Part shown: in pieces, positions 1 through 5,893 of the stretch
How positions within the stretch are numbered: the stretch's first letter is position 1
How the letters are laid out: each line of letters starts with the position of its first letter
Origin: Proteobacteria bacterium UBA1148
GTDB lineage: Bacteria; Pseudomonadota; Gammaproteobacteria; Steroidobacterales; Rariloculaceae
Direction of reading: 5' to 3'
DNA: 12,943 bases
NCBI GenBank assembly: GCA_002311835.1
Contig: DBZY01000076.1
Location: forward strand, 64,939 to 77,881
Program-made: the position numbers and the translations under genes
Notes under the pieces: generated by a model
Seen by the model: the letters and a program-made list of their open reading frames with translations, nothing else
What the model was told of the DNA's origin: nothing
Database searches by the model: none

Positions 1-90
1 AAGGGTATTCGATATCGCACGGTGGTGATTCTCTGCTGCAGTTGCTGATCCAAACACACTTTGTACGAGTAGTGGAAAAACCAGGAAGGC
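1..90 (-). CDS. DUF6152-like secreted protein, N-terminal fragment (runs off left edge, start unresolved)
   Basis: Read on the minus strand from position 90 towards 1, one frame encodes a hydrophobic run (AFLVFPLLVQSVFGSATA) followed by AENHHRAISNTL. That is a signal peptide followed by the His-His seen at the start of the mature DUF6152 proteins elsewhere in this window. It lies directly after the stop codon of the WEG gene on the same strand, so it would be the third gene of that operon. No ATG, GTG or TTG lies close to the hydrophobic core in this frame. The nearest canonical start is a GTG at 171-169 inside the preceding gene, which would put about 27 residues before the core; a CTG lies at 84-82. 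The true start is therefore open, and 90 is only the frame boundary used here. Only about 30 residues are visible. The assignment rests on the signal peptide, the His-His and the context. Confidence 0.5.
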
Positions 91-935
91 TACTCGACCA
101 TATTTCCTGTGCCGTACAAATCTTGTAGAGCAAACTCCTCGGCTGGAATACAGTAGATCTGTTCGTCCCACTCGTGATATCTGTCTCGGTTTAGTGAGTA
201 TATTTTTGTGTCACTGACCCAAGGCGCTGAGTAGATGGCTGGGTCAATAATGGTTATTGTTAGTTCGAGCGTATTTGCATCTTGCAGACGATATCTTTCC
301 TCTAAGCGCATTTCCTCTGTGTGTGGGTGTCCGAACTTATCTAGCCATGTACGCCCGTCAAATCCGATAGACTCAACGACTAGCGTATTCCCCTCAAAGC
401 GCCCAACCGAAGAGCCGCTCCATTTTGGCCAAGTTTCCTCTAGGGTTGGTAGTTCACGGCCGTCCATCCAGACCTCCCGCCAGTCGTGTCGGTATTCGAA
501 GAACTGGAAGATGCGATCATCCATTTGGACAATTTCAAAGGTGTCGTGAGGTTCGATAATTTCAACGATTAAATTGCGAGGAATACCTGCGGGTTCACAG
601 CGACCAATCGGGTCGTTTCTTTCGAATTCGCGACGGTTCGGACCGTAGCCTGGCATATTTTCGAGATAGATCTGCCGTCCTTCTTCCGTAAATGGCGGCT
701 CCTTCGTCGAACCCTGATCGGGCATCGGGACGTTGGCTGGGCTGCGAGCTGACCCCGGTACGTTGGCAAATGCGACGATACCCGTCTCTCTCTCCCAATC
801 TCCAGAAAAATTACGAGGATCGAAGCCTGCTGTATTTTCCTGGGAATAAACCGGAGCTGAGACAGGCATCACCATTAGCGCAAGAAAGCACGTGATGTAG
901 CGAGCGCCCGAGTTGTTCTGATAGGTTATTTCCAT
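90..935 (-). CDS. secreted WEG-motif protein of unknown function
   Basis: I know no named function for this 281-residue protein; it shares its pattern with three other products in this window. An N-terminal segment (ITCFLALMVMPVSA, about residues 14-27) reads as a signal peptide with cleavage near the following SAPVYSQ, so it should act in the periplasm or at the envelope. Shared features in order: NFSGDW after the signal (about 42-47), RCEPAGIPR around Cys113, a WMDGRELP strand, SVGRFEGNTLVVES (about 176-189), an EERYRL strand, an IDPAIYSAPW segment (about 230-239) and Cys262 near the C-terminus. Cys113 and Cys262 line up with a conserved pair in the other copies. It follows the DUF6152 gene on the same strand after about 64 bases and probably shares its transcript. 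ATG at 935 is chosen; a TTG at 941 in the same frame sits closer to a weak AGG and cannot be excluded. Confidence 0.8.
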   Translation of the reverse strand: MEITYQNNSGARYITCFLALMVMPVSAPVYSQENTAGFDPRNFSGDWERETGIVAFANVPGSARSPANVPMPDQGSTKEPPFTEEGRQIYLENMPGYGPNRREFERNDPIGRCEPAGIPRNLIVEIIEPHDTFEIVQMDDRIFQFFEYRHDWREVWMDGRELPTLEETWPKWSGSSVGRFEGNTLVVESIGFDGRTWLDKFGHPHTEEMRLEERYRLQDANTLELTITIIDPAIYSAPWVSDTKIYSLNRDRYHEWDEQIYCIPAEEFALQDLYGTGNMVE

Positions 936-957
936 AATCAACGCGCCTGATATTCTG

Positions 958-977
958 TTTTACCGTCCCCGGTAAAG
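958..977 (-). promoter_or_regulatory. intercistronic hairpin between DUF6152 and WEG genes
   Basis: A perfect 7-bp inverted repeat (arms 959-965 and 970-976) is extended by one wobble pair, with a 4-base loop. On the minus-strand transcript the loop reads GGGA, which fits the stable GNRA tetraloop pattern. It lies just upstream of the WEG gene start and is not followed by a U-run, so it is not a normal intrinsic terminator. A role in mRNA processing or in setting the ratio of the two products is inference. Confidence 0.4.
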
Positions 978-999
978 TTAATGTGTTGAGAAACCTTCA

Positions 1000-1392
1000 T
1001 CAGTCAGTACACAAGCACTCTAGAGGAATATCATTGACCTCGAGGCTGAGCACTGATCCGACTGTTGGATTCTGTTTGTGGGGAACAAAAGTCACTGTAA
1101 GCTTGTCACCGATCTCCATGCTCCTGCGTGTCCACCCTATTTTCCTAAGCACCGTGGGTGTCCAGCGAATGGTCATCCTGTGGTTTACTAGGTTTCCCTG
1201 TTCATCCGGGATGTCCAAAGAAAACGCAATATGTGGGAAAGAGAAGGAAAAACTGGTTGCGGTACCGGACACAGGTCCGACGGTCCTGTCCTGCCAATAA
1301 CTGCCCCCGCCATGGTGGGCCTGTACCGCTTTAGCGAAAATAACTGCAAGTATCCAGAACAGTAAAACGGAGGTTAGTACAGATTTTTTCAT
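1000..1392 (-). CDS. DUF6152-type secreted small protein
   Basis: This 130-residue protein has a clear signal peptide (MKKSVLTSVLLFWILAVIFA, then KAVQA) with a V-Q-A cleavage site, so the mature chain would begin His26-His27. DUF6152 proteins are short secreted beta-rich proteins of unknown role; the His-His start and an internal N-P-H are hallmarks as I know the family. Here the internal motif is FPH (residues 53-55) rather than NPH, and a GW...MEIGDKLTVTF segment (about 86-102) matches the G-W, then G-D-x-L/V-x-V spacing of the family. Two cysteines lie near the C-terminus (ECLC, 125-128), which the other copies lack. It is the first gene of a minus-strand operon and is transcribed away from the plus-strand DUF6152 gene at 1688. 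The ATG at 1392 is preceded by GAAGG about 10 bases upstream. Family assignment is good; function is unknown. Confidence 0.78.
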   Translation of the reverse strand: MKKSVLTSVLLFWILAVIFAKAVQAHHGGGSYWQDRTVGPVSGTATSFSFSFPHIAFSLDIPDEQGNLVNHRMTIRWTPTVLRKIGWTRRSMEIGDKLTVTFVPHKQNPTVGSVLSLEVNDIPLECLCTD

Positions 1393-1687
1393 AGATGATG
1401 ACCTTCGATCAGAGCGTTACAGATGCCCGAGTGTCTGCACTAGTAGTCTAGGGTGTAATACCACTGGGGAGAAGGCTTTTATGTGCATCAGATCCCTTGA
1501 GCCTGAAACTCGCTCACGTATCGGGATGAGTGTGCTCTTGAGCGATTGATGGGTCAACCGGTGTATCGTTTAGTTGATCGAAGGATGAATTAGATGACCC
1601 CTCCCTATATGCTGGGAATATGTTGAGGTTATTGATTACCTGTTGTACAAACGCGAGGCCAGCGCAAGAGCGAAGAGGGTATATCTT
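1393..1687. promoter_or_regulatory. divergent intergenic region between two DUF6152 operons
   Basis: This gap of about 295 bases must hold promoters for both the minus-strand and the plus-strand module operons. A perfect 7-bp inverted repeat (TCGCTCA 1510-1516 with TGAGCGA 1539-1545) has arms 22 bases apart, and CTTGAGC occurs twice as a direct repeat (1496-1502 and 1537-1543). On the minus strand TTGACC (about 1557-1552) resembles a -35 box, but the hexamer 17 bases on matches the -10 consensus at only 3 of 6. No convincing coding frame is seen. The regulatory role follows from position; the exact sites are tentative. Confidence 0.4.
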
Positions 1688-2098
1688 ATGAAACAGATAG
1701 TTTTATTTTTCGCACTTAGTCAGATATTTCTCTTGCCTGTCATGGCGCACCACTCTTTCAATGCAGAGTTCAATCAGGATACCCCCGTATTGCTGACAGG
1801 TATGCTCACTAGGATCGAATGGCAGAATCCTCACATATGGTATTACATTGATGTAACCGATGAGGACGGTAACGTTGAGAATTGGGCAATTTCCGGAGGT
1901 TCGCCAGGTCAGTTGATGCGTCGGGGGATCTACAAGAGCGTTCTTGAGATAGGGATGACTATCTCAGTGGAGGGTTTTAAGGCCAGAGACGGATCGAATA
2001 ATGCAGGCGGTCGTCGTGTCACGCTCCCCGATGGTAGTGATGTATTCACGGCAGGTCCTGAGGCGGGCAGGTCGATAGGCGTAATGCCGGGGCTATAA
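1688..2098 (+). CDS. DUF6152-type secreted small protein
   Basis: This 136-residue protein starts with a textbook signal peptide (MKQIVLFFALSQIFLLPVMA) and a V-M-A site, leaving His21-His22 at the mature N-terminus. EWQNPHIWYYIDV (about 44-56) carries the family N-P-H. NWAISGGSPGQLMRRG (about 65-80) and the IGMTISVEGF strand follow, then LPDGSDVF (113-120). The alternating short strands suggest a small beta-barrel, possibly OB-like, but that is inference. The frame is open upstream to a TTG at 1643; ATG 1688 is chosen because the signal peptide begins there and AGAGGG lies a few bases upstream. It is the first gene of a four-gene plus-strand operon and is followed after 17 bases by a WEG gene. 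The molecular function of the family is not known to me. Confidence 0.85.
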   Translation: MKQIVLFFALSQIFLLPVMAHHSFNAEFNQDTPVLLTGMLTRIEWQNPHIWYYIDVTDEDGNVENWAISGGSPGQLMRRGIYKSVLEIGMTISVEGFKARDGSNNAGGRRVTLPDGSDVFTAGPEAGRSIGVMPGL

Positions 2099-2103
2099 GG
2101 AGG
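2097..2103 (+). promoter_or_regulatory. ribosome binding site overlapping the upstream stop codon
   Basis: AAGGAGG is a near-perfect Shine-Dalgarno sequence, and its first two bases are the last two of the DUF6152 TAA stop. The next ATG is at 2116, 12 bases further on, a slightly long spacing. The arrangement suggests translational coupling of the DUF6152 and WEG genes. Confidence 0.65.
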
Positions 2104-2115
2104 ATAATAAAGACA

Positions 2116-2901
2116 ATGAGATATAGCAGTCCACAAGCCGTGAGGTTAATTACGTTTTCTATCCTGTCATTAGTGATTCTGCCATTACCAATGGTATGGG
2201 GTCAGGAATCTTTCGAAGTTGTCCGAAACGATGTTGGGAAACCCGACTTTAGTGGTATATATGAATGGCCTCAAACACTAGAGGGTGATGCGCGTGGGTG
2301 TTGTACGGCCACGGTCTTTGATCGTAAGTACTTTGCTCCGTTGCGAGAGAATGGTGAGGCATTTTTAGAGCCACGAACGGGAGATCCGCGTCACGATGAG
2401 CCTCGGAACTTCTGCATGCCATCAGGGTTTCCTTCCGGGATATTGTCGGCTTATGCGATGCGCTGGCAGCAGTCTGAGGATTACCTAATCATGGTGCATG
2501 AATTCCAGCGTATGACACGAATAATCCCGTTGGATGGAAGGGATCATCGGGATTACATTGAACCATCCTATTATGGTGATCCAGTAGGGCACTGGGAGGG
2601 TGATACGCTAATTATTGAGACGACGAACTTCAAGCGTTGGGGTCTAGATGACTATTTCTATACTGATTCTAACGAGTATCGAATGCACAGCAATGCGTTG
2701 AGAACCACTGAGCGGATCAGTTGGATGAGTGTGGATACATTGCGGTATGTGCTTACGATCGACGACCCAAAAATATTTTCAGCAGCTTGGGCCCAAGAGT
2801 TTAAAATTAGGAAGCGTCCAGAGTGGGATGAGGCTGGAATTGTAGAGTACGTCTGCCAAGAAAATAATCGTTGTGCGGGTGGTGCTTGTGAGGGCAATTG
2901 A
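2116..2901 (+). CDS. secreted WEG-motif protein of unknown function
   Basis: This 261-residue protein has a signal peptide (about 10-29, LITFSILSLVILPLPMVWG, then Q), so it is exported. Motifs shared with the other copies: KPDFSGIYEW (42-51), FCMPSGFPSG around Cys100, HEFQRMTRIIPLDGR (128-142), VGHWEGDTLIIETTNF (157-172), TTERISW, LTIDDPKIFSAAW (213-225) and Cys247 near the end. The repeated 'G-x-W' after the signal superficially resembles the start of lipocalin-like barrels; that is only a structural guess. It has more cysteines than its relatives (Cys62-Cys63, Cys253 and Cys258 besides the conserved pair), so extra disulfides or metal binding are possible. A strong Shine-Dalgarno sequence lies upstream, and the gene overlaps the next start by 4 bases. 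Its role is probably joint with DUF6152; the activity is unknown. Confidence 0.82.
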   Translation: MRYSSPQAVRLITFSILSLVILPLPMVWGQESFEVVRNDVGKPDFSGIYEWPQTLEGDARGCCTATVFDRKYFAPLRENGEAFLEPRTGDPRHDEPRNFCMPSGFPSGILSAYAMRWQQSEDYLIMVHEFQRMTRIIPLDGRDHRDYIEPSYYGDPVGHWEGDTLIIETTNFKRWGLDDYFYTDSNEYRMHSNALRTTERISWMSVDTLRYVLTIDDPKIFSAAWAQEFKIRKRPEWDEAGIVEYVCQENNRCAGGACEGN

Positions 2902-3950
2902 GTAATACACAAAAAATACTGTCGTTTGTACTGCTTCTACCGCATATTTCAATGGGGCATCATTCCCGGGTCGAATTTGCTGATGGTGCGATACAGGAGA
3001 TAGAAGGTGAGGTTGTCACTGTTTTTTGGCAAAACCCTCATGCCCACTTCACCATAAAAACCGTCGGTGGGGATGGGGTTGAGGCGATTTGGGATCTTGA
3101 GAGTGCAGACATCGTAACCCTAAATCGCCGAGGTGTTCCAAGAGATGCGGTTAGAGTTGGTGAACGACTTAGAGTGGCTGGGTTTCGCTCAGCACGTCGT
3201 GAGAACTATCTGGACATCACTAACGTGTTGCTTCCCAGTGGTACTGAGGTCGTATTCACTGCCAGAGCTGAACCTCGATGGTCCGATGACGTTATTGGGG
3301 CTATTCGTACCGAAAATGATATTAATGTGGCTGCGGCCAGTAGTGACTCGTTAGGGATATTTCGTGTGTGGACTCGAGCTCAAACCAACCTACCCGAGCT
3401 TTCTGAACTTCCATTAACAGATTCAGCGCGTACGGCCCAAGATGCTTTTGATCCGTTAATCGATGATCCAGTACTGTCATGCATTATCCCAGGCATGCCG
3501 CGATCAATGACTTTCACTGGCCCACATCCGATTGAGTTCCTTGAGGGCAATAATGAAATCGTGTTGCGTATGGAATACTTTGATCACGTTCGCAGGATAC
3601 ATATGGATGAGCCGGTTAACGTCGATGAACAACCTGCGACACCACTAGGATACTCTGTTGGATATTGGGATGGTGAAACGCTGGTTGTGACGACGACACG
3701 GATAAACTGGCCTTATTTCGATTTGAACGCACCACTTCTGGGTTTTCCGCAGAGTAATGCAGTGGAAATTGTTGAACGTTTTAAGTTAAGAGAAAGTGGA
3801 ACAGAGTTAGCCTATGACATTACTGTAAGCGACCCCGCAACGTTTACGGAACCGTTAGTGCTAAGAGATTATCTGATTTGGCACGCGCAGCCAGGGGTAC
3901 GACGAGAACTACATGACTGCATTGTTAACACCGATATCAGTAAGGGATAA
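2898..3950 (+). CDS. DUF6152-WEG fusion protein, secreted
   Basis: This 350-residue protein joins the two families found as separate neighbours elsewhere in the window. Residues 1-20 are a short signal peptide (SNTQKILSFVLLLPHISMG). His21-His22 and WQNPHAH (44-50) mark a DUF6152 domain to about residue 125. After a linker the WEG domain runs from about 150 to 345: LGIFRVW, LSCIIPGMPRSM with Cys195, a MEYFDHVRRIHMDEP strand (225-239), SVGYWDGETLVVTTT (253-267), VERFKL, VSDPATFTEPL and Cys341. The second domain has lost its own signal peptide, as expected for a fusion. The start is TTG at 2898, overlapping the upstream TGA as TTGA, with GAGG just before it. The next ATG in frame (residue 19) would remove the signal peptide. 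Function is unknown; the order of domains equals the gene order in the unfused pairs. Confidence 0.82.
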   Translation: MSNTQKILSFVLLLPHISMGHHSRVEFADGAIQEIEGEVVTVFWQNPHAHFTIKTVGGDGVEAIWDLESADIVTLNRRGVPRDAVRVGERLRVAGFRSARRENYLDITNVLLPSGTEVVFTARAEPRWSDDVIGAIRTENDINVAAASSDSLGIFRVWTRAQTNLPELSELPLTDSARTAQDAFDPLIDDPVLSCIIPGMPRSMTFTGPHPIEFLEGNNEIVLRMEYFDHVRRIHMDEPVNVDEQPATPLGYSVGYWDGETLVVTTTRINWPYFDLNAPLLGFPQSNAVEIVERFKLRESGTELAYDITVSDPATFTEPLVLRDYLIWHAQPGVRRELHDCIVNTDISKG

Positions 3951-3965
3951 TAAGAATCGCTCTAT

Positions 3966-3971
3966 AAGGAG
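3966..3971 (+). promoter_or_regulatory. ribosome binding site that fixes a GTG start
   Basis: AAGGAG lies exactly 7 bases before GTG 3979. Together with the hydrophobic segment that follows, this sets the start of the propeller gene at 3979 rather than at the in-frame ATG at 3913 inside the preceding gene. Confidence 0.7.
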
Positions 3972-3978
3972 AATCTCC

Positions 3979-5208
3979 GTGAATATAAAAAAAGAGCAAT
4001 GGCAGGTCGTTGCTACGGCCTTTATTATTTTTAGCGTCTTAGTACTTATTGCGAGTGGACCTAGTTCTTTGCAGGCGCAAGGGCGGGTACAAGCGATGGA
4101 CGAGAATGGAGCACCTCTGTTCCAAGTAGACCCATTTTGGCCGGGCCCTCTGCCTAATCGGTGGAGCATGCAGCAGGTGACGGGGCTTTACGTAGATCAT
4201 ATGGACCATATCTGGTTCTTGAATCGCGGGAATGGTGTTGAGGGTGATGAAATTGGTGGAGATGACAACCCAGCCCGGATCGACTGTTGTGTGCGTGGAC
4301 CTGAGGTCATTGAGATGGATCAGGAGGGGAATGTGCTGAGCGCTTGGGGTGGTCCTGGGTATCACCCGAAGTGGCCTACCGCACTACAGACAGTTATTGC
4401 AGACCGCGAGGGTTTTGTTTGGGTAGGGGGCACGAGGCCACAGGACAGTATCTTAAAATTCACCCGCGAAGGGGAACTGGTGTGGGACTTTGATCACCGT
4501 CCACCGGAAGGCGTCCAATTAGAAGAAGATAATACGCAGACCGATATTCTTGCCAACAAAGGCCGTTTCCAACTGGACCAGGACGCTCGTGAGATCTACA
4601 TCATCAACTGGAAGCGAGTGCTAGTTTACGACATGGATACAGGTGATTTTAAGCGAGGATGGGGCGGTCACGGTATGCCTTTGAGTGAGGTTTCTAATGA
4701 TCCTATACCGCCTTACGAATGGGATGGGACCCGTCCTCCAGAAGAACCACAGTTTGTGCCAGACCTGCATTTTTTGGAGATCTCTAACGATGGATTAGTC
4801 TATGTCGGTGAGCGTGGGCAGAACCGGATTCAGGTCTTCCAGAAGGACGGCACATGGGTTGAAGATTTTTACGTAGCAGAGGGCACACCCGGCCAAAGAT
4901 TGGGTACTGGACAGTGCGGTGGCGTTGGCGTCAGAAAAGAGCTTCCTCCCTGCGGTTCTATGTACAAACTTATCATTTCGAAGGACTCCGAACAGAAGTA
5001 CTTGTACATGGCTGATGGGACTAATAACCGAGTCTGGATTGTCGATCGACAAAGTGGTGAGACGATCGGGTCATTCGGTGGTAACGGTCGTTACGCTGGG
5101 CAACTTCACTGGGTCAATGCGATAGGTACGGATTCGATAGGGAATATCTATACGGGTGAGGTGGAGCACGCTAAGAGGATCCAGAAGTTTGAGCCCGTTT
5201 GGCAGTGA
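3979..5208 (+). CDS. secreted NHL-repeat six-bladed beta-propeller protein
   Basis: This 409-residue protein starts with a positively charged segment and a hydrophobic stretch (about 9-27), then SLQAQG, read as a signal peptide. The rest is a beta-propeller with NHL-type blades. The clearest are GPEVIEMDQEGNVLSAWGG (107-125), SILKFTREGELVWDF (157-171), VLVYDMDTGDFKRGWGG (214-230), the D-G-L-V-Y-V-G-E-R-G-Q-N-R-I-Q-V-F-Q blade (271-288), YMADGTNNRVWIVDRQSG (343-360) and the final GNIYTGEVEHAKRIQKF (388-404). Similar secreted propellers include the peptidyl-alpha-hydroxyglycine alpha-amidating lyase group, but I see no way to assign that reaction. Cys103-Cys104 are adjacent (IDCCVRGPE), and Cys313 and Cys325 flank an insertion, so disulfides are possible. 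It is the last gene of the module operon, 28 bases after the fusion gene, which links it to the DUF6152/WEG proteins by transcription. Substrate unknown. Confidence 0.82.
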   Translation: MNIKKEQWQVVATAFIIFSVLVLIASGPSSLQAQGRVQAMDENGAPLFQVDPFWPGPLPNRWSMQQVTGLYVDHMDHIWFLNRGNGVEGDEIGGDDNPARIDCCVRGPEVIEMDQEGNVLSAWGGPGYHPKWPTALQTVIADREGFVWVGGTRPQDSILKFTREGELVWDFDHRPPEGVQLEEDNTQTDILANKGRFQLDQDAREIYIINWKRVLVYDMDTGDFKRGWGGHGMPLSEVSNDPIPPYEWDGTRPPEEPQFVPDLHFLEISNDGLVYVGERGQNRIQVFQKDGTWVEDFYVAEGTPGQRLGTGQCGGVGVRKELPPCGSMYKLIISKDSEQKYLYMADGTNNRVWIVDRQSGETIGSFGGNGRYAGQLHWVNAIGTDSIGNIYTGEVEHAKRIQKFEPVWQ

Positions 5209-5277
5209 CATGGTCTGTAATGACAATTAAATTTTAGTTTTAGTGACTTAGGATGTGGGTTCGCCCAAACCTTAATT

Positions 5278-5727
5278 TTAGCGATCCCTTTCTAGTACGA
5301 TCTTTTTTAGAGCCTGTCGGATCTTTGGTGGTATCTCACTTGGGTTACGGCTTGTGCGGGAAACGAAAACGTGGACGAAGTATCCGGCTGCCGATGGATC
5401 ACTATCTTTTTCGTGAAAAAGTCCGATTTCGTAGCGTACGCTGGAGCGACCGAGATGAGCAACCCGCAAGCCAGCGTCAATAGCTTCCGGGAACCGTAAG
5501 GGCTTGAAGTAACTGCAGGAGCTTTCAACAGCGAACCCTACGATCGGATCTTCGACAATATCAAAGCTAGCTTCTTCAACGAGATAGCGTCCGATCACGG
5601 TATCAAAGAACGCATAATAGTTGACGTTGTTAACGTGAGCGTACAGATCATTATCGATCCAGCGTGTAGGAATTTGTAAGTAATATTTGTATTGATCCCT
5701 ACCGTCTCGCCGCCATTCGTTGTTCAC
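5278..5727 (-). CDS. 4HBT-family hotdog acyl-CoA thioesterase
   Basis: This 149-residue cytoplasmic protein has no signal peptide, unlike its neighbours. The TRWIDNDLYAHVNNVNYYAFFD segment (positions 21-42; D25, D27, H31, N33 and N34 are key) is the signature of the 4-hydroxybenzoyl-CoA thioesterase / YbgC-type family. These enzymes hydrolyse acyl-CoA thioesters using an acidic residue in this motif. The length is typical of a single hotdog domain. The later SCSYFKPLRFPEAIDAGLRV strand and LGRSSVRYEIGLF (92-104) fit the central sheet. GTG 5727 is preferred because AGGGAG lies 4 bases upstream; another GTG at 5748 is in frame and possible. It converges with the propeller gene (69-base gap) and is probably transcribed alone or after the serine hydrolase. 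The acyl-CoA substrate cannot be told from sequence. Confidence 0.85.
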   Translation of the reverse strand: MNNEWRRDGRDQYKYYLQIPTRWIDNDLYAHVNNVNYYAFFDTVIGRYLVEEASFDIVEDPIVGFAVESSCSYFKPLRFPEAIDAGLRVAHLGRSSVRYEIGLFHEKDSDPSAAGYFVHVFVSRTSRNPSEIPPKIRQALKKIVLERDR

Positions 5728-5768
5728 GCCGCTCCCTTTTAAACCCACAACCCGTCAGTACCACGGTT

Positions 5769-5799
5769 AGTCTATTAACCACTACCCAATTAATAGACT
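5769..5799. repeat. 10-bp perfect inverted repeat upstream of thioesterase gene
   Basis: AGTCTATTAA (5769-5778) and TTAATAGACT (5790-5799) are perfect inverted copies separated by 11 bases. The pair lies about 40 bases upstream of the thioesterase start. The stem is AT-rich and has no adjoining U-run, so an operator-like site or a leader hairpin is more likely than a terminator. A smaller 6-bp pair (CACAAA 5833-5838 with TTTGTG 5845-5850) lies in the same gap. Confidence 0.45.
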
Positions 5800-5893
5800 G
5801 CAGTTCCGGAGGTCAGAGCATCTTCGCTCTCACACAAAGGTAGTTTTGTGATTAAGCTAGGCCAGGCAGACTTCTAGTGTGTGGTCATATCTC

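Noticed and set aside
235..549. 104-residue plus-strand frame opposite the first WEG gene
   Set aside because: It is antisense to a gene with a signal peptide and family motifs, has a Ser/Arg-rich composition typical of a shadow frame, and no ribosome binding site.
983..1300. 105-residue plus-strand frame opposite the DUF6152 gene at 1000-1392
   Set aside because: Antisense shadow of a gene with clear family hallmarks; no recognisable domain.
3979..5208. Naming the propeller a peptidyl-alpha-hydroxyglycine alpha-amidating lyase
   Set aside because: The blade repeats are shared by many NHL proteins, and I could not identify the lyase's metal-binding and catalytic residues by eye.
5258..5280. 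Bidirectional terminator between the convergent propeller and thioesterase genes
   Set aside because: GGTT/AACC (5258-5261, 5268-5271) is a 4-bp stem with a T-rich flank; suggestive by position but too short to list as a feature.
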